The notes beneath the pieces are model-generated. The model was not told the origin of the DNA. It did not search any database and was given only the letters and a program-made list of their open reading frames with translations. A stretch of 64,000 nt of DNA from Vombatus ursinus (taxonomy: Eukaryota > Chordata > Mammalia > Diprotodontia > Vombatidae): the NCBI RefSeq assembly GCF_900497805.2, contig NW_020945064.1:8141708-8205707 (forward strand). The letters are read 5' to 3'. Every line of letters starts with the position of its first letter. Position 1 is the first letter of the stretch. The translations under genes were made by a program, and so were the position numbers. Below, one piece after another: positions 20,716 through 31,062 of this stretch.

Positions 20716-21164
20716 GGAATGAAGGAAGGAAAGAAGGAAAGAAGGAAGGAAGGAAGGAAGGAAGGAAGGAAGGAAGGAAGGAAGGAAGGAAGGAAGGAAG
20801 GAAGGAAGGAAGGAAGGGAGGGAGGGAGTGGAGGGAGAGAGGGGAGGGAGGGAGGAAAGATGAGGGAGGAAGGGAAGGAAGGAAGGAAAAGAGGGAAGAA
20901 GGGAGAGAAGGAAGGAAAGAAGAAAGGGAGGGAGAAAGAAAGGAAAGAAGGAAGGATGAAGGGAAGGAAGGAAAGAAGGAGGGAGGGAGGAAGAAAGGAT
21001 GGAAGAAAGGAACAAAAGAAGGAAGCAGGGAGGGAAGAAGGAAGGGAGGGAGTAATGAAAGAAGGAAGGAGAAAGGGAGGGAACGAAGGAACGAAGGAAG
21101 GAGGAAAGGAAGAGAAGAAGGAAGGAAGGAAGGAAGGAAGGAAGGAAGGAAGGAAGGAAGGAAG
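20716..21164 (+). repeat. Long (GGAA)n purine tract
   Basis: About 450 bp with essentially only A and G: about 20 pure GGAA units at each end, and degenerate GGGA, GAAA and AGGAA units between. It runs straight into 'gcatttattaagcaccc', the end of a minus-strand MIR. Confidence 0.97.
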
Positions 21165-21412
21165 CATTTATTAAGCACCCACTGTGTATCAGGCACTGTG
21201 CTGAGCCCTTTACAGATATTATCCCATTTAATCCTCACAACAACCCTGAAAAGTAGATGCTATTATTATTATTCTCATTTCACAGTTGAGGAAACTGAGG
21301 CAAACAGAGGTTAAGTGATTTGCCCAGCTCGTGTCTGAAGTAAAATTAAACCTCGGGTCTTCCTGAATCCTGGAATACCTGAGCACTCTATCCACTGTGC
21401 CATCAAGAGAAG
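21163..21412 (-). repeat. MIR SINE, near full length
   Basis: 'gcatttattaagcacccact', 'atcaggcactgtgctgagcc', 'ctcacaacaaccctgaaaag', 'gaggaaactgaggcaaacag', 'tatccactgtgccat'. Confidence 0.85.
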
Positions 21413-21414
21413 AA

Positions 21415-22354
21415 TGGCATTTTAAAAGATAGGCATCTGCGTCAGGAAGCAGCTTGAGATGATCAAAAGAGCCATGTGATTTCCCTGGTGAAATCTATCC
21501 CACTCTCATCTTCCTTTTCAATTTTGGACCAATTTTACTATCTATCAATAATGTCTACCTGATATATGTATGTGTGTGTGTGTTTGCTTTAATGAGCTAA
21601 CTCCATAGTCTGTCTGTCCATCCAGACTTATAAAACTGCCTTTTATAGTCTGGTATTCTTCATCCATTTGGTTTTCCCTGTGTGGGGTGCTAGGTTCATC
21701 TCTTTGGACTGGTCATGTATTTTACTAAGGAGTTACTGCATTATAGTAGGGATTTATTCAATCAGCACAATAGCTTCTGCAAACAGACATCAATAGGGAT
21801 TCCTTCTTGCAATGGAATTCTAGGCAGGATAACCTCTATGACTTTTGGGCAAACACAGATCCTCCCTCCAGCATGTTTCACTTGCTATCGACAAATCAAA
21901 GACCATAAAACAAAACTGTCTCAAGGGTGGCATACATCAAGGAATCTTCCATGACCTTGACATAGGAATGAAATAATTTCATTGGAAAAGAATCTTTCTG
22001 GCTGCCCTTTTGTTCTGCCAGGCCATATTCTTCTCTTTTGTCATTTTTTTTTGGTAAAATGATAAACCCAGTAGTCTCTTGTATCCCCTACACCATTCTA
22101 TTATGTGACTATAAAGATGTGGTCTGCTAGAGAAAATCATTTGTGAAAGCCTGCCTGTTCTCTTCCCATATTTTCATGAAGGATCCCCTTGTGTACTCTT
22201 TTCATAAAGATATTATAGACATGAAGATGTAGGCAAAAGAGTTGCTAATTATTTATAGATTCTCAAGAACTAATCCCAGCTTGTAATGGTTTCCTAATCC
22301 TTCAGGATTTCCTTCCCTTCCAAGTATTTTCTAAATCAATCCCTGAGTACTTTC
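21415..22354. other. Unassigned sequence, probably an old repeat
   Basis: About 900 bp with interrupted frames and a (TG)n patch at 21567-21583. The region 22145-22210 ('gtgaaagcctgcctgttctc', 'tgtactcttttcataaagat') weakly resembles antisense RTE LINE text, but I cannot place it. Confidence 0.3.
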
Positions 22355-22370
22355 AAAATGTTGCCTTGAA

Positions 22371-22511
22371 GGGCAGCTAGGTGGCACAGTGGATAGAGCA
22401 CTGGCCCTGGATTCAGGAGGACCTGAGTTCAAATCTGACCTCAAACACATAACACTTACCAGCTGTGTGACCCTGGGCAAGTCACTTAACCCCATTGCCT
22501 AACCCCCCCAA
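22371..22511 (+). mobile_element. WSINE1-like SINE (copy 1)
   Basis: 'gggcagctaggtggcacagt' head, 'gagttcaaatctgacc' B box, 'gtgtgaccctgggcaagtca', A-rich end. Perfect 15-base target-site duplication aaaatgttgccttga at 22355-22369 and 22512-22526, an L1-type insertion mark. Confidence 0.95.
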
Positions 22512-22529
22512 AAAATGTTGCCTTGAGTA

Positions 22530-22915
22530 TAAATCTCTTCTCAAAATCCCATCTCCAGACTCTATTCCTTTTTGCTGGCTGTTTCTCATGCCTAGAATGT
22601 TCTCCCTCCTCACCTCTATCTCCTGGCTTCCTTCAAGGCTCAACACAAATCCCACCCTCTGAGAGAAACCTTTATCAATTTCCCATACCCTTCCTCCATG
22701 CTAAGGTCATCTAATATCCTTTCTCCAAGATTACCTTTTATTTATGCTGTATATATTTGTATGAACAAAATTTTTTCAGGTTGTTTCCCTCATTAGACTT
22801 TGAGTTCTTTGAGGGTGGGGACCATGTTTTTGCCCTTCCTTGTATTACTACATTTACTGCATTGCCTAGTAAAGTGCCTAGTAGGCACTTAATAAATGCT
22901 CACTGACAGACTTTT
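22530..22915 (+). repeat. L2 LINE 3' UTR
   Basis: 'ggctgtttctcatgcctaga', 'ttccttcaaggctcaaca', 'gagttctttgagggtgggga', 'ggcacttaataaatgctcac'. The WSINE copy 1 inserted at its 5' side. Confidence 0.85.
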
Positions 22916-23636
22916 CCATCTGCTCTTTCCTGTTTCATTTCCTTAGATTCTATTTCTACTCCCTCACAGAGAGTAGCAGGAACTAAAGCATTAGAGTTCA
23001 AATATGGTGACTCTACAGCCAGATATGATAAGATGGCATCAGAGAAACTCTGGGAGATTTGCTTCATTTTCATTTGTTTGTTCTCCTACATCTATAAATA
23101 TTCTGCAAATGATCTGGCTCAGTTTAGATCTTAAAGATTCTGAGAATTGTTTTCTTATCCACTCCTATTTACTTCTTTACGGGGCAATTTTGCTGAATCT
23201 GCCCTGACCTTTCTCTCTAAAGTTTTGCTTATGAGTTTAAATTCTATATTGGTGCTGCCCTCAGCCACCTTGTCTTTCCTTTTGCCAAGGAAATCAAATG
23301 TTCAGTGGCTGAGGCGGTTTTCTGGTTCCTTTGAGCTTCCTCATCTGAGTGATTGCTTTCTATAAGTTATAATTTCAATAAGCAATGACAATAGTCTATG
23401 TTGATTTCTTTCTTTTGTCCATTTCCCATTCTTTAGTATAGCTGAACTGTTAAAAAACTGTTCCCAGCATCTTGTCTTTACCTTTTTTGTTTGTTTTGGG
23501 TTAATCTTGATCTTTGCTCTGCAGCATTGGTTCTTAAACATTTGTTTTGCTTGGCACAGTATGAATCTTTGTCACGCTGAATCATGTCATACTGAACATT
23601 TAAGTTGGCAACACAATAAGACAGTCAAGAGATTCA
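22916..23636. other. No recognised feature
   Basis: T-rich DNA just before the RTE LINE. Perhaps unique, perhaps an unplaced part of the same LINE. No protein-like frame. Confidence 0.3.
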
Positions 23637-23639
23637 CTT

Positions 23640-24340
23640 TTTGTTGTTTTGTTCTTCAGTTGTGTCTGTCTCTTCATGACCCCATGGACCACAACACTCC
23701 AGGCTCTTCTGTCCTCCACTATCTCTCAAAATCCATCCAAGTTCATGTTAGTTTTTTCCATTACACCTTCTAACCTTCTCATCTTTGACCATCCCTTTTG
23801 CCTTTTGCCTTCAATCTTTCCCAACATCAGGGTCTTTTCCAATGAGTCCTGTCTTCTCAAAGACAAAGTGGCCAAAGTAATTAAGCTTCAGCTTCAGTAT
23901 TTGACCTTCCAGTGAATAGTCTGAATTGATTTCTTTAAGTATAGACTGAATTGATCTCCTTGCTGTCCAAGGGATTTCTCCAGCACCACAATTTGAAAGT
24001 GCCAATTCTGTGGTGCTCACCTTTCCTTATAGTCCAACTCTCATAGTCATATGTTGCTACTGAAAAAAATCACATAGTTTTGACTATATGGACCTCTGTC
24101 AGCAAGGTGATGTCTCTGCTTTGTAGTATGTTATCCAGATTTGCCATAGCTTTCCTTCTAAGGAGTAAGCAACTTTTAATTTCATACAATTGCACATTTA
24201 AGTTCCATATAATCCATAACACACCCTTTGAGAGCCATTTCTCTGACTAGTCAACGGTCTAGCTTCACGCAGCTAGCTGGTGCTTATACGATTCCTTCAT
24301 CAGTAATCAGTCATTTGAGGTCTGTTAAGCAATAGTAGGT
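23640..24340 (-). mobile_element. BovB-like RTE LINE, ORF2 3' part
   Basis: On the minus strand 24020-23811 translates to a peptide with KEINSDYSLEG and LKLKLNYFGH, close to the BovB ORF2 C-terminus (KEINPEYSLEG... LKLQYFGH). The text 'ctccttgctgtccaagggat' and 'tccaactctcatagtcatat' also matches BovB antisense. The end at 23640 ('ttcagttgtgtctgtctctt') is the same tail as in the ten RTE-tailed SINEs here, so this LINE family is their likely mobiliser. The element is truncated and broken. Confidence 0.85.
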
Positions 24341-24342
24341 TT

Positions 24343-24375
<33 letters not shown>
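24341..24375 (+). repeat. (TG)n microsatellite
   Basis: About 17 TG units. Confidence 0.95.
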
Positions 24376-24379
<4 letters not shown>

Positions 24380-24830
24380 ATTCAATCCAACTTTTCTCCT
24401 GGAAATAAATATTAATGATGCGTCATCACAGGACACTCAACTACAAGCCTTTGATCACTTTCATTTTTTATCCTGAGCCACACTTTCCTAACATCTTTCA
24501 CTACCATTTCCCGTGCCCTTCTTCACCCTGAAGTCACTATTGATATGTATGTGGACTTGGATTTGGAGAATATTGTTGAATTCTTCATAACATTCCATTA
24601 TCTTTCTCTGCTGCAGATGTTATCATGAAAGCTGCAATCATTTTCACAGTGGGCTTTTTACTTACATGAATATGGAAACCTCAAAGTGAGATGACCCAAG
24701 TGTCGCATGAAATTGTTTCTTGTCACCTTTGAATGAACAAAGAAACTAACACCAGCAACTTCTTTACATGAGATTCCAAGGGGACCTATGAGCCATCATC
24801 TCAATTAACTGCATCTTCCTTATGTTTTCT
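24376..24830 (-). repeat. Possible continuation of the RTE LINE
   Basis: 'accatttcccgtgcccttct', 'tatgtatgtggacttggatt', 'tctctgctgcagatgttatc' may be antisense RTE ORF2. No translated motif is good enough to be sure. Confidence 0.35.
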
Positions 24831-24949
24831 GATTTCATTTATAGAGGAAACATAAATAATATTCATATTTTTAGTCTTTTCAGTAACACATTATCTCATT
24901 ATTTTATGAGGAGCTCACTATTAGAGTGCCAACAATTTGATTAATATAG

Positions 24950-25210
24950 GTAGATAAAGTAATTATTAAACACTTAGTATGTGCAGCAGTATGCTAAGCT
25001 CTGAGAATTCAAATACATACAAATAAGCAACATGGACCCTTTGGGCTATAAAGGAGGAAAAGGTCAGAACCAATGAAAGATGGTATAGAGATGGCACAGG
25101 ACTAGTTCTGGGCAGGATAGGGAAAAAAATCTCACCTATCAGAGCCCAGAACAGTTCCAGGGTGGAATTTAAAGTTTCTTCTGAGAGGGGGTGCATATGA
25201 TAGCCAGAGT
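24950..25210 (-). repeat. L2 LINE fragment (antisense)
   Basis: 'aacacttagtatgtgcagca', 'atgctaagctctgaga', 'caaataagcaacatgga'. Diverged. Confidence 0.5.
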
Positions 25211-25234
25211 GGAGAAGCTACAGTGTGGAGATAT

Positions 25235-25425
25235 TTACAGGTATGATTTCATTAGTATAGGGAGCTCTCAGTAAGGAAATGCAAATGGTACCTTCTCTAC
25301 AACTTCTAGTCTCAGACAGGGGCCTAGAGACCTGAATGATTAAATGATTTGCACAGAGAGGCTCAGACTTGAAGGCAGGTGTTCCGGGTCCAAGGCCAGC
25401 TCCTATCTGCTGCTCCATGACTGCT
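25235..25425 (-). repeat. tRNA-type SINE, family C
   Basis: 'gatttcattagtatagggag', 'cttctagtctcagacagggg', 'gacttgaaggcaggtgttcc', end 'gctgctccatgact'. Complement of the 19035 copy. Confidence 0.6.
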
Positions 25426-25506
25426 CACTAATATTTTATATACATGCATGATTCTCAGAAACTGTTATTATTTTTTAATTATTATTTAGAGGACTTTAAA
25501 TGCCAG

Positions 25507-25771
25507 GTCAGGCAGGTAGGTGGCACCATAGTGCATACAGCACCAGGCCAGGCCTAGAAGACTTCTCTTCCTGAGTTCAAATCTCACTTCAGACACTTAC
25601 TAGCTGTGTGACCCTGGGCAAGTCACTTAACCCTGTTTGCCTCAGTTTACTCATCTGTCAAATGAGCTGGAGAAGGAAATGACAAACCACTACAATATCT
25701 TTGCCAAGAAAACTCCAAATGGGGTCATGAAGAGTCTGACATGACTGAAAAATGACCAGATAACAACAACA
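25507..25771 (+). mobile_element. RTE-tailed tRNA SINE (copy 4)
   Basis: Head 'caggtaggtggcaccatagt', 'ctagctgtgtgaccctgggc', 'aaatgagctggagaagga', tail 'cagataacaacaac'. Target-site duplication AAATGCCAG (25498-25506) against AAATACCAG (25772-25780). Confidence 0.9.
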
Positions 25772-25784
25772 AAATACCAGATTG

Positions 25785-25935
25785 TCAATTGTAGAATATT
25801 AGAACTAAATTGTGATTATCTCAGAAACCATCTAGTACAACCTTCACATTGTACAAATAAGGGAACTGAGGCACACAGAGAGGAAATGGTTTGCCCAAGA
25901 CTACACAGCCAATTAGTGAAATCAGTATGAATAAA
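25785..25935 (-). repeat. MIR3/Ther-2 SINE fragment
   Basis: 'gtagaatattagaactaaat', 'aaaccatctagtacaacc', 'gggaactgaggcacacagag', 'cagccaattagtgaaatc'. Confidence 0.65.
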
Positions 25936-26288
25936 ACCCAGCCCAGCCTGCCCCATGCTGCTTCCCAATTAGCATTGTGACTGATTCCTAGATTTGGGAT
26001 TCTGGGGAAACTTACTTTGATGTGAAATAGCAATGATTAGATCTTCTTTGCTCGTATGCTTTTGGTTTCAATGTTCATGAACTCCAGCAGACTCCAAATC
26101 TCAGTCCACTTCTGAATTTTTCTAGGGCCACTCGGGGTTTGGGCTGGATGTTTTTAGATAATTACTAAGGGAACGTTTAGTCTTATCACCAAAAGGTAGG
26201 CCAAAATGTTTGTATATAATGATGACCAAATCCACTTGCCAATTTAAGTCTACAGGAATAATTATTCACTTTCTTCCATGTGATATAC
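25936..26288. other. No recognised feature
   Basis: Unique-looking DNA. No coding or repeat signal. Confidence 0.35.
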
Positions 26289-26289
26289 A

Positions 26290-26525
26290 ATAAAAATGGT
26301 TAGCATTTATATGATACTCTAAAGTTTGCAAGCACTTAATGTGGAAACCCCGTGAGACAGATGCTATTTTTATCCCCGTTTCACAGATGAAACAGGAAAC
26401 TGAGGCTAAGAGAGGTGAAGTAACTTGCTCAGGGTCACACAGCCAATATCAGAGGAAGGATTCAAACTCAGATTTTCATGACTCCAAGTCCAATACTATC
26501 TACTGTACTGCCTCTCTGCTAATAA
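26290..26525 (-). repeat. MIR SINE
   Basis: 'tttgcaagcacttaatgtgg', 'tttttatccccgtttcacag', 'ggtcacacagccaatatcag', 'actgtactgcctctct'. A short plus-strand MIR 3' end follows (26530-26590). Confidence 0.7.
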
Positions 26526-26591
26526 TATCTCAACTTTTTGCAAACTTTAGAGTGCTATACAGATGCTAGTAACTATTATTGATGTTGGTAT

Positions 26592-26960
26592 TAATATGGT
26601 AATTAATCAATCAATAAGCATTCATTAAGTGTGCTAAGAATTGTACTGGGCTCTGGGGATACTTCCTATCCTCAAGGAACTTAACATTTGGGAGGTGGGG
26701 GAGGGGGAAGAGGAGTGATACACATATTTATATAAGTAAGTACAAAATAAATATAAGTTAATGGGAGAGGGAAGTGCTATAAAGGGGGGAGCCAGGAAAG
26801 ATTTCAAAATAGATAGAGACTAGAGACTCAATTTAGGCAAGGGGGAAAAGAGTATTGGAGTTCTGAAAGCAGAGGGAATGCACAGCCTAGGAGAGCAGAG
26901 TCAGCTAAGCATCAAGGTGTCCAAATGAACTTGTTTATTCATTGTAATTGTTTACATGGC
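26592..26960 (-). repeat. L2 LINE fragment (antisense)
   Basis: 'aataagcattcattaagtgt', 'ctgggctctggggatacttc', 'tcctcaaggaacttaaca', 'tggagttctgaaagcagagg'. Confidence 0.6.
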
Positions 26961-27635
26961 CTGGATCCACAAGAATACATTTTTAGCCAGAAATCAAAGT
27001 CAGAACCCCAAAATGAAGCAGGCTCCTGATTAAGATAAGTACATAGGATAGTGCCAAAATTCACTCTTTTTTTCCAACCACCACTAACTTATCTATTTTT
27101 TTTTTCAAGTTTAGATCTCTTTAAAGGAACTCAAGAACTCTTTCAAAAGTGTGAGTGAAGTTTGGGATGACTGAGAAAGGAGTATGGTCCAAGAGTGACA
27201 GCACATGCCTGGAATTCAAGAGTGCTCCATCCTGTTCCTGACCCTGTCACTTTTGGAGACCTTCCATAGGTTTCTATAATGTACATGTGGAGAGGGGAAA
27301 GAGTTCTGGAAACGTTAAATGGGGTGTGGAGGGGGGCGCCATTTTGAAATGCATAAAGCCAATTGACCCAATCTTTATAGAACGCACATAAATAAATCTA
27401 TGTTCAACTGTGATTTCCTAAGAGTGGATGCTCTTTCCAGCAATGAAAATCACAATTCATGCAAGTGCCTGCATTGTGTAACATGTATATGTTTGTGTTT
27501 GCATGTTTGATGTGGGGGATCCATTTAATGTACTAGAGGTCTTTCTATTGGTGTCTTGACACTGTGTGTATAACAATAGGGACACATAGGCTGACCATCT
27601 CACTCATTCTAACATCCCATTACCCTTCTTGACCA
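26961..27635. other. No recognised feature
   Basis: Unassigned DNA. A GC-rich patch 'ggaggggggcgccatttt' is at 27330-27347. There are no promoter features that I could defend. Confidence 0.35.
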
Positions 27636-27684
27636 TTTATTTATTTATTCATTCATTCATTCATTTATCTATTTATTTACTTAC
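27634..27684 (+). repeat. (TTTA/TTCA)n microsatellite
   Basis: Tetranucleotide TTTA units, TTCA units, then TTTA units again. Confidence 0.9.
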
Positions 27685-27719
27685 TGTCCTTTACATTAGT
27701 CTTTTATGAATTTCAGAAA

Positions 27720-28330
27720 GAAACATCCATAAACTCTTTCCAGGACTACACAAAAAGACAGCCAGAACCAATAGGCGCCAGAAGAGTGCCTAGCATGAAC
27801 AAAAGTGAATAGACAAGAAGTCTACAGCATTAGGCTGACCTGGAATGCCCCAGGAGCCAGAAGACAACAGAAGTCTGAGGACATTGAATCCTTAGAGAAC
27901 ACCGAGTGCAGAAAGACCAAAGGAGATGGAATCCAACAAGAGCCCAGGAAATCATGGCCAGGACCATTGGATCCTTACCACCCCTGCTCAAGAGTAGAAG
28001 AGAAGGAAGAGTTTTTCCTTGCTATAAAGTCTCAAACAGGAATGGCAGTTTGAAATATGAATAAACAGAAGAAGATACCAAACACTTTGTGAAAATAGTA
28101 TCATTCAAGAGATGCCTAAGAGGTTAACTCAGAAGAAGAAAGTAACTTCACAGCAACTACAAGTAGAGCCTCCAAAGAGGAAAAATGGCTTCACTACAAA
28201 GCTTAAAAGAGTAGGTGAAATAAATGAAGGGGGGAATAAAAATGGAATTATAAGTGAAATAAGAACTATGGAGGAAAAAGCTAGGAGAATAAGTAGCTTA
28301 GAAAGGAAGGCGGACAATCTTCAGAGTCTG
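27720..28330 (+). repeat. Old L1: 5' region and ORF1 start
   Basis: The frame 28112-28447 begins MPKRLTQKKK and contains EINEGGNKNG, IRTMEEKARRISSLERKA: the charged N-terminus and coiled-coil heptads of an L1 ORF1. The frame leaves L1 sequence at about 28330. This is the 5' end of the fossil L1 that continues at 29415. Confidence 0.65.
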
Positions 28331-28334
28331 AAGC

Positions 28335-28940
28335 TACTCTCCCAGTCCCTACTCACAATGGCAGGCTGGGTCCTGGGGACAACACTTATTCAGGGCTCTA
28401 GGGCTCTTATAGGTTACCCTACCTTGAGAGTTGAATCTGGTAAGTGACTTCCTAATGCAATAGCATATGAGACCCCATAAGTGTGCTTCTCTAATGATTG
28501 TCAATTGATATGAATTAGACTGATCTATTTAAAAACAAAAATGGTATAGTAAGACCAATTGGTACAAAACACTCCTCTAAAAGTTTGTGACACACTCTTG
28601 CAGAAGTTCATCTAGACTTCAGGGGACTCAAACTTAGAGTACGTGTTTCTAGCTCTTGGAACTCCTCTTGCTTGAGTCTTCAAGATGTTCTTCTCAGGTA
28701 TGAGATAACTTTCTGCTGAGCTCCTTGTAGAGTCCCAAAACTTTCTTTCCTCAGTGTGTTTAATTTTCCCTCAGGTCCTGATACAGATGATGCTAGGATA
28801 CTGATGAGAAATCTTAATCCTCTGACTCTCCAAAGTTCACAAAGTGGTCCTCTACTTAAAGTGGTAGGTGGGAGAGAAAGAAGTTCTGTTCCTACCCTCC
28901 CCCTTTGATTCCCTCTCAGGGCTTTGACTAAACTGCTTTC
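28335..28940. other. Unassigned insert inside the fossil L1, left part
   Basis: The L1 text stops at about 28330 and only returns near 29415. The intervening DNA is not L1-like and itself contains an RTE-tailed SINE. It could be another transposon or an LTR; no ends could be proved. Confidence 0.35.
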
Positions 28941-28949
28941 TCCTCTAAG

Positions 28950-29197
28950 TGTTGTTCAGTTGTTTCAGTCATGTCCAATGCTTCATGATACCATTTAATG
29001 TTTTCTTGGCAAAGACACTGGAGTGGTTTGCCATTTCCTTTTCCACATTTCCTCATTTTACAGGTAAGGAAACTGAGGCAAAGAGTGTTAAGTGACTTTT
29101 CAGGGTCACACAACTAATAAGTGTCTAAGTGCCAATTTGAATTCAGGTCTTCCCGATGAGGGCTGGCACTCTATCCACTGAGCCACCTAGCTGCCCC
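28950..29197 (-). mobile_element. RTE-tailed tRNA SINE (copy 5)
   Basis: 'gttgttcagttgtttcagtc', 'tttggtttgcc'-type middle 'gtggtttgccatttcctttt', 'gccacctagctgcccc' head. Perfect 9-base duplication TCCTCTAAG at 28941-28949 and 29198-29206. Confidence 0.93.
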
Positions 29198-29206
29198 TCC
29201 TCTAAG

Positions 29207-29414
29207 CTGCCAGTCACTCAAATGCTACATCTTGAATAGGTTTGCTACTTTATAGAAGACCGCAAGAGGTAATTTTTTTACATTAGTTTAATACTCCTAA
29301 TTGATTGATTCAACATACATGGTCTCATCTTCCGTTAATTACTTTAAGAGGGATAGTTTTATCTATTGACAAAATTGACCCCACCTTTATACCTACCCAA
29401 ATAGCAGATTCTCT
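29207..29414. other. Unassigned insert inside the fossil L1, right part
   Basis: Continuation of the non-L1 sequence after SINE copy 5. Confidence 0.3.
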
Positions 29415-30821
29415 GAAATGAATGAACCAAACAGAACTATATGATTCCATAAGACAACAAGAAACATTCTAACAAAATCAAAACATTGGATGGGGGGAGT
29501 AGAAGAAAATGGTTCTTTAGTACCTACTATCAAATCAAATTGAACTGAGAAAAAAGTTAAAGAGAGACTATCAAAGAAGAATCAGACCCGCTGAAAAACA
29601 TGATCATCCCCTGCAAAAAAAAGAATATTCTTCCAAAAAGAAATTATGAATTAAAATGGCCTAGATGCATTAGAACAACAGGCACAAGTGGAAATAGAAA
29701 TAATACATGGGTCATTTACTGAAAGAAATCTCAAAATGCAAATTCCCAGGAATATCATAACCCAAATCCAGAGCTTCTAGTTTAAAAAAAAAACCTGCAA
29801 ATAGAAAGAAAAAGTACCAAGGAACCATTATCAGGATCACACAATTGCTGCTAGTAACTGGTATAAAGGTGAGAAAATCATGGAATACAATATTCCAAAA
29901 AGCAAAATAGAGACCAACCAACCAACCAACCAACCAAGAAAAACTTGCCCTGCAGGACTAAGTGTAATCTTACAGGAAAAACACAATAAAACAACAAAAT
30001 TAAGGAAGAATTTTGATATGTAAACACTAGAATCAAGAGGGACCAAGCAAAGTAAATACATTTGCAATTCAAAGGAGCAAAATGATGGTGTATTCACATG
30101 CTAATGGGGGGGGGGAAGATAGTATCTTTCAGAATCCTAAAACAAAAAACAAAAACCACAAAAAGCTGCTAGTTGCTCTGATTTTTTTAAGAGAGGAATA
30201 CTCAATTATTAATATAAAAATTAAAAAAGGGATTTTTACAACAAATAAAGTGAAAATAAAGGAAATTATTAGAAACTATTTTACACAATTATATAACAAA
30301 ATTAATGACAATTGAAGCCATTAAAATTTATAAAATATCTTTATTAAGAGAAAAAGAAACCGAATTTTATTAACATAATCTCCAAAAGAGAAGTTGAACA
30401 GGCCATAAATGAACTTCCATGGAAGGGAAAAAAACCCAGGTTCATGTGGGGATTTATAGATGAATAATATCAAGTATTTAAATTACATATTACATATTAC
30501 AATACACATTACATAAATTACAATATTACATAAACTATTTGCAAAAATAGAAATTCAAATTCCTTCTATCAAACAAATATGGTCTTGGTACTTAATACCA
30601 GAGAGAGATAAAATGGTATACCAACATTCCAAATGAGTTTTGACAGAAACAATGGGGCTATAGCAACTCATTTTTTTTAAAAATTATGCATTATGAACAT
30701 GTTGGATTTATAGTGGGAACTCAGGATTGAGCCAATCTTTAGGAAAATTATAAACAAAATAGACCATATTAATAACAAAAATAATAAAAACCATATGATT
30801 ATATCAGTTTCATGATTATAT
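29415..30821 (+). repeat. Old L1: ORF1 remainder to ORF2 RT
   Basis: A-rich coding remnants. Around 30270-30310 the translation reads NYFTQLYNKINDN, and 30390-30420 gives REVEQAINELP, both at the L1 ORF2 stretch before the RT core. ORF2 is broken by many stops. A (CCAA)n patch is at 29917-29936. Confidence 0.7.
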
Positions 30822-31062
30822 AGTTGTTTCAGTCATGTCTGGGTCTTTGTGACCCCATTTGGGGTTTTCTTGGCAAAGATACTGGAGTAGTTTGCCATTT
30901 CCTTCTCCAGCTTATTTTACAGATGAGGAACTGAGACAAACAGGATGAAGTGACTTGCCCAGGATCACACAGCTAGTATATGTCTGAAGCTGTATTTGAA
31001 CTCAGGAAGATGAGTCTTCCTGACTCCAGGCTTGGCACTCTATCCATTGTGCCACTTAGCTG
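30822..31062 (-). mobile_element. RTE-tailed tRNA SINE (copy 6)
   Basis: 'agttgtttcagtcatgtctg', 'tggggttttcttggcaaaga', 'gcccaggatcacacagctag', 'ccattgtgccacttagctg'. Inserted in the fossil L1. Confidence 0.88.

Noticed and set aside
20572-21238. Long ORFs (up to 200 codons) rich in Lys/Glu/Arg on + and Ser/Leu/Pro/Phe on -
   Set aside because: They are direct translations of the GGAA purine tract; composition alone keeps both strands open.
23640-24340. Recent horizontal transfer of BovB into this genome
   Set aside because: BovB-like RTE elements are known in many vertebrates, and this single decayed copy cannot date or prove a transfer.
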